7,679 nucleotides of DNA, taken from contig JAUVQB010000055.1 in assembly GCA_030598385.1 (NCBI GenBank), forward strand, positions 1-7,679, written 5' to 3'. A program made the position numbers and the translations under genes. This document shows positions 6,056 to 7,679 of this stretch, piece by piece (positions within the stretch are counted from its first letter, which is position 1; each line of letters starts with the position of its first letter). The notes under the pieces were generated by a model. The model saw only the letters and a program-made list of their open reading frames with translations, was not told the origin of the DNA and made no database searches. This DNA is from Alphaproteobacteria bacterium. Lineage in GTDB: Bacteria; Pseudomonadota; Alphaproteobacteria; Kiloniellales; JAKSDN01.

Positions 6056-6493
6056 TCAATCCTTCTTTCCGACCCCGAGGAGCTTGGACACCATGCCGCC
6101 GACTCCGCCGGTCTCCTTTATGGTTCCGGACTTTGCGTCGTCATTGGCCGCCTTGCCGCCGGCCGCTTTGGCCTTGGCGGGCTCGGGCTTGGACAAGACC
6201 TCCGAAATGGTGCCCTTGACCACGCGGATCCGCACGCCCTCGGCGATTTCGACCTGCAGCTCGGCGTCGCTCACCACCTTGGTCACGGTGCCGTAGATGC
6301 CGCCTTGGGTCACCACCTTGTCGCCGCGCTTCAGGTTCTCGACCATGCCTTTGTGCAGCTTCATCTTCTTCTGCTGGGGCCGGATCAGCAGGAAGTAGAA
6401 GACCATGAACAGCAAGACCATCATGATCAGGAAGCTGAAGTCGGTCCCGCCGCCGCCGGCGGCGGCTTGGGCATATGCCGGTGAGATGAGCAT
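6056..6493 (-). CDS. yajC: YajC, Sec translocon accessory subunit
   Basis: YajC is a small single-pass inner-membrane protein that associates with SecDF and the Sec translocon. The 145-residue product starts MLISPAYAQA, as is common in alphaproteobacterial YajC. It has one helix (about 20-37) followed by the hallmark RPQQKK (38-43), then a small cytosolic domain with LKRGDKVVTQGGIYGTV (54-70). The C-terminal tail (about 101-145) is Ala/Gly/Lys-rich and longer than in E. coli YajC (about 110 residues); such extensions are common in this class. The frame extends to a TTG at 6511, but the ATG at 6493 is preferred because GAGGA (6505-6501) lies 7 nt upstream. It is the first gene of the yajC-secD-secF-Mth938 operon and is driven by the promoter at 6530-6557. 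Confidence 0.96.
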   Translation of the reverse strand: MLISPAYAQAAAGGGGTDFSFLIMMVLLFMVFYFLLIRPQQKKMKLHKGMVENLKRGDKVVTQGGIYGTVTKVVSDAELQVEIAEGVRIRVVKGTISEVLSKPEPAKAKAAGGKAANDDAKSGTIKETGGVGGMVSKLLGVGKKD

Positions 6494-6500
6494 CGTGTCG

Positions 6501-6505
6501 TCCTC
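6501..6505 (-). promoter_or_regulatory. yajC ribosome binding site (decides the start)
   Basis: GAGGA on the minus strand lies 7 nt upstream of the ATG at 6493. It rules against the longer in-frame TTG start at 6511, whose coding sequence would include this site. Confidence 0.75.
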
Positions 6506-6529
6506 GACCAAAGAGCGGATCAGGCGCGG

Positions 6530-6557
6530 ACTATAGCCACCCGCGCCCGAATTGCAA
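6530..6557 (-). promoter_or_regulatory. Sigma-70 promoter of the yajC-secD-secF operon
   Basis: On the minus strand, TTGCAA (6557-6552, 4 of 6 consensus) and TATAGT (6535-6530, 5 of 6) are 16 nt apart. The predicted start near 6523 gives a leader of about 30 nt before the ATG at 6493, with the ribosome site well placed. This is the best promoter in the window. Confidence 0.65.
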
Positions 6558-6609
6558 CGAAAGCTCCAAGCTATCGGCGACCGTCGCTCAAACGCGAAGG
6601 AGCGGTCGA

Positions 6610-6638
6610 TTGACGGGTCCCGGCCCGGCTCTTAGGCT
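6610..6638 (+). promoter_or_regulatory. Candidate promoter of the DUF815 ATPase gene
   Basis: TTGACG (6610-6615, 5 of 6 consensus) and TAGGCT (6633-6638, 3 of 6, keeping the key T1, A2 and T6) are separated by 17 nt. The start near 6645 would leave about 33 nt before the GTG at 6678. The -35 is good and the -10 weak. It is divergent from the yajC promoter, with about 50 nt between the two -35 boxes. Confidence 0.4.
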
Positions 6639-6677
6639 CGGTGCGTATCGAGGCTTTATCAGGGCGGCCAAAAGCTG

Positions 6678-7562
6678 GTGACCAAGGACAAGGCGACGGA
6701 CCAGGATCTGACCAAACTGCTCGGGCGCATCGCGGCCGCGCTCGATCGCTTGGCGCCCGCCAAGGACGCGCCGGCCTCGCTCGACCGCGCCGAAGCCTTC
6801 GTCTGGCGGGCCGAGGATCAGCTCTTGGACCCGGTCGACAAGGTCAACCGCCTGGACCTGGACCTGCTCAAGGGTATCGAGCCCCAGGCCAGGATCCTGC
6901 TCGACAACACGCGGCGCTTCGCCGACGGCCTGCCGGCCAACAACGCCCTCCTGTGGGGCGCCCGGGGCATGGGCAAGTCGTCCTTGGTGAAAGCCATCCA
7001 CGGCGAGGTCAACCGAGATCGCGCTGCGCAGGGCGAGGCGCTGCTGGTGCTGGCGGAAATCCATCGCGAAGACACCCCTACCCTGCCGCGGCTGCTGCAG
7101 CGCCTGCGCGACGAGACGCGCCGCTGCATCCTATTCTGCGACGACCTCAGCTTCGACGGCGACGACACCAGCTACAAGTCCCTGAAAGCGGTGCTGGAAG
7201 GCGGCGTCGAGGGCCGCCCCGAGAACGTCATCTTCTACGCCACCTCGAACCGGCGGCACCTGATGCCGCGCGACATGATCGAAAACGAGCGCTCGACGGC
7301 GATTCACACCGCAGAGGTGGTGGACGAGAAGGTCAGCCTGTCGGACCGCTTCGGCCTCTGGCTCGGCTTCCACAACTGCGACCAGGACACCTATTTCGCC
7401 ATGGTCGAGGGCTATGCGGCCCGCTACGGCCTGAGCTTGGCGCCCGACCGGTTACGGGCCGAGGCCAAGGCGTGGGCGATCACCCGCGGCGCCCGCACCG
7501 GCCGGGTCGCCTGGCAGTTCATCCAGGACCTGGCCGGCCGCCAGGGCGTCAAACTGGACTGA
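6678..7562 (+). CDS. DUF815-family AAA+ ATPase
   Basis: This is a 294-residue P-loop ATPase of the DUF815 family, which has no established function that I know of. Residues 1-50 form a charged helical lead. The AAA+ core carries Walker A GARGMGKSS (94-102), Walker B CILFCDDLSF (150-159), sensor 1 ATSNRRHL (188-195), and LSDRFGL (221-227) with a probable arginine finger at Arg224. The C-terminal GARTGRVAWQF (271-281) resembles a sensor 2 region. No signal peptide or membrane segment is visible, so it is presumably cytosolic. The start is the GTG at 6678, preceded by a weak AGGGCGG (6661-6667); an in-frame stop at 6633-6635 rules out a much longer protein. It is divergent from yajC, a neighbourhood I recall as common in Alphaproteobacteria. 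A chaperone or remodelling role is only a guess. Confidence 0.93.
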   Translation: MTKDKATDQDLTKLLGRIAAALDRLAPAKDAPASLDRAEAFVWRAEDQLLDPVDKVNRLDLDLLKGIEPQARILLDNTRRFADGLPANNALLWGARGMGKSSLVKAIHGEVNRDRAAQGEALLVLAEIHREDTPTLPRLLQRLRDETRRCILFCDDLSFDGDDTSYKSLKAVLEGGVEGRPENVIFYATSNRRHLMPRDMIENERSTAIHTAEVVDEKVSLSDRFGLWLGFHNCDQDTYFAMVEGYAARYGLSLAPDRLRAEAKAWAITRGARTGRVAWQFIQDLAGRQGVKLD

Positions 7563-7603
7563 AGGGCGGCGACGCGATCCGGCGACCGCTCTGTCTCGCC
7601 TGA

Positions 7604-7678
7604 TCACATGGTTTGGGCGGATTGCCGCGGGCCGAGCTGCTTCGCGGGATCGACGGCGCGGATGCCGCGGCGAATCTC
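7604..7678 (-). CDS. Possible 3' end of an unidentified minus-strand gene
   Basis: One minus-strand frame is open from the window edge to TGA at 7606-7604, giving a 24-residue C-terminus that begins EIRRGIRAVD and ends RQSAQTM. Most third codon positions are G or C (about 20 of 24), as in the neighbouring genes. It would converge on the DUF815 gene with a 41-nt gap. The evidence is weak, because the codon-aligned + strand frame is also open and GC-rich, and no family is recognisable from so short a piece. Confidence 0.25.
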   Translation of the reverse strand, partial: EIRRGIRAVDPAKQLGPRQSAQTM

Positions 7679-7679
7679 G

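Noticed and set aside
7608..7679. A + strand open frame from the ATG at 7608 to the window end
   Set aside because: There is no ribosome site, the product is Cys/Arg-rich, and nothing is recognisable in the 24 codons available.

Overview
The window is GC-rich with dense, tightly packed genes and TATAGT-type -10 boxes. Its gene order (AAA+ ATPase DUF815, then yajC-secD-secF-Mth938, with a squalene/phytoene-synthase-family gene and trmFO close by) is typical of Alphaproteobacteria, probably a Rhodospirillales-like lineage. That placement rests on gene order and protein motifs only; no database search was possible. I see no mobile element, tRNA, rRNA or CRISPR array. This is a conserved housekeeping region, not an obvious accessory island.

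Layout, left to right. (1) trmFO on the + strand, cut at its 5' end by the window edge, encodes the folate-dependent tRNA m5U54 methyltransferase. (2) Tail-to-tail with it, only 3 nt between stop codons, is a minus-strand gene for a squalene/phytoene-synthase-fold protein that looks like NDUFAF6, a complex I assembly factor, and lacks the catalytic aspartates. (3) A 249-nt divergent region carries a promoter on each strand, a perfect 10-bp palindrome and a structured leader. (4) A short five-helix membrane protein of the urate-oxidase N-terminal (PuuD-like) family follows on the + strand. (5) A strong hairpin terminator sits between it and the converging Sec operon. (6) The minus-strand operon yajC-secD-secF ends with an Mth938/DUF498 gene, the bacterial relative of complex I assembly factor NDUFAF3. 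Its frame is interrupted by TAG at codon 33 but looks repairable by two compensating 1-nt indels. (7) Divergent from yajC is a DUF815 AAA+ ATPase gene on the + strand. (8) The last ~75 nt may hold the 3' end of another minus-strand gene, but this is weak.

How the genes fit together: YajC, SecD and SecF form the accessory subcomplex of the Sec translocon, which uses the proton motive force to help export and insert proteins. Relatives of two mitochondrial complex I assembly factors (NDUFAF3 and NDUFAF6) lie on the same strand in or near this operon, consistent with a link between membrane-protein insertion and respiratory-complex assembly. The PuuD-like gene on the opposite strand separates these two relatives. 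The points most worth following up are the broken Mth938 frame, the complex I assembly-factor neighbourhood, and the short haem-domain-less PuuD-like protein with its structured, palindrome-bearing upstream region.
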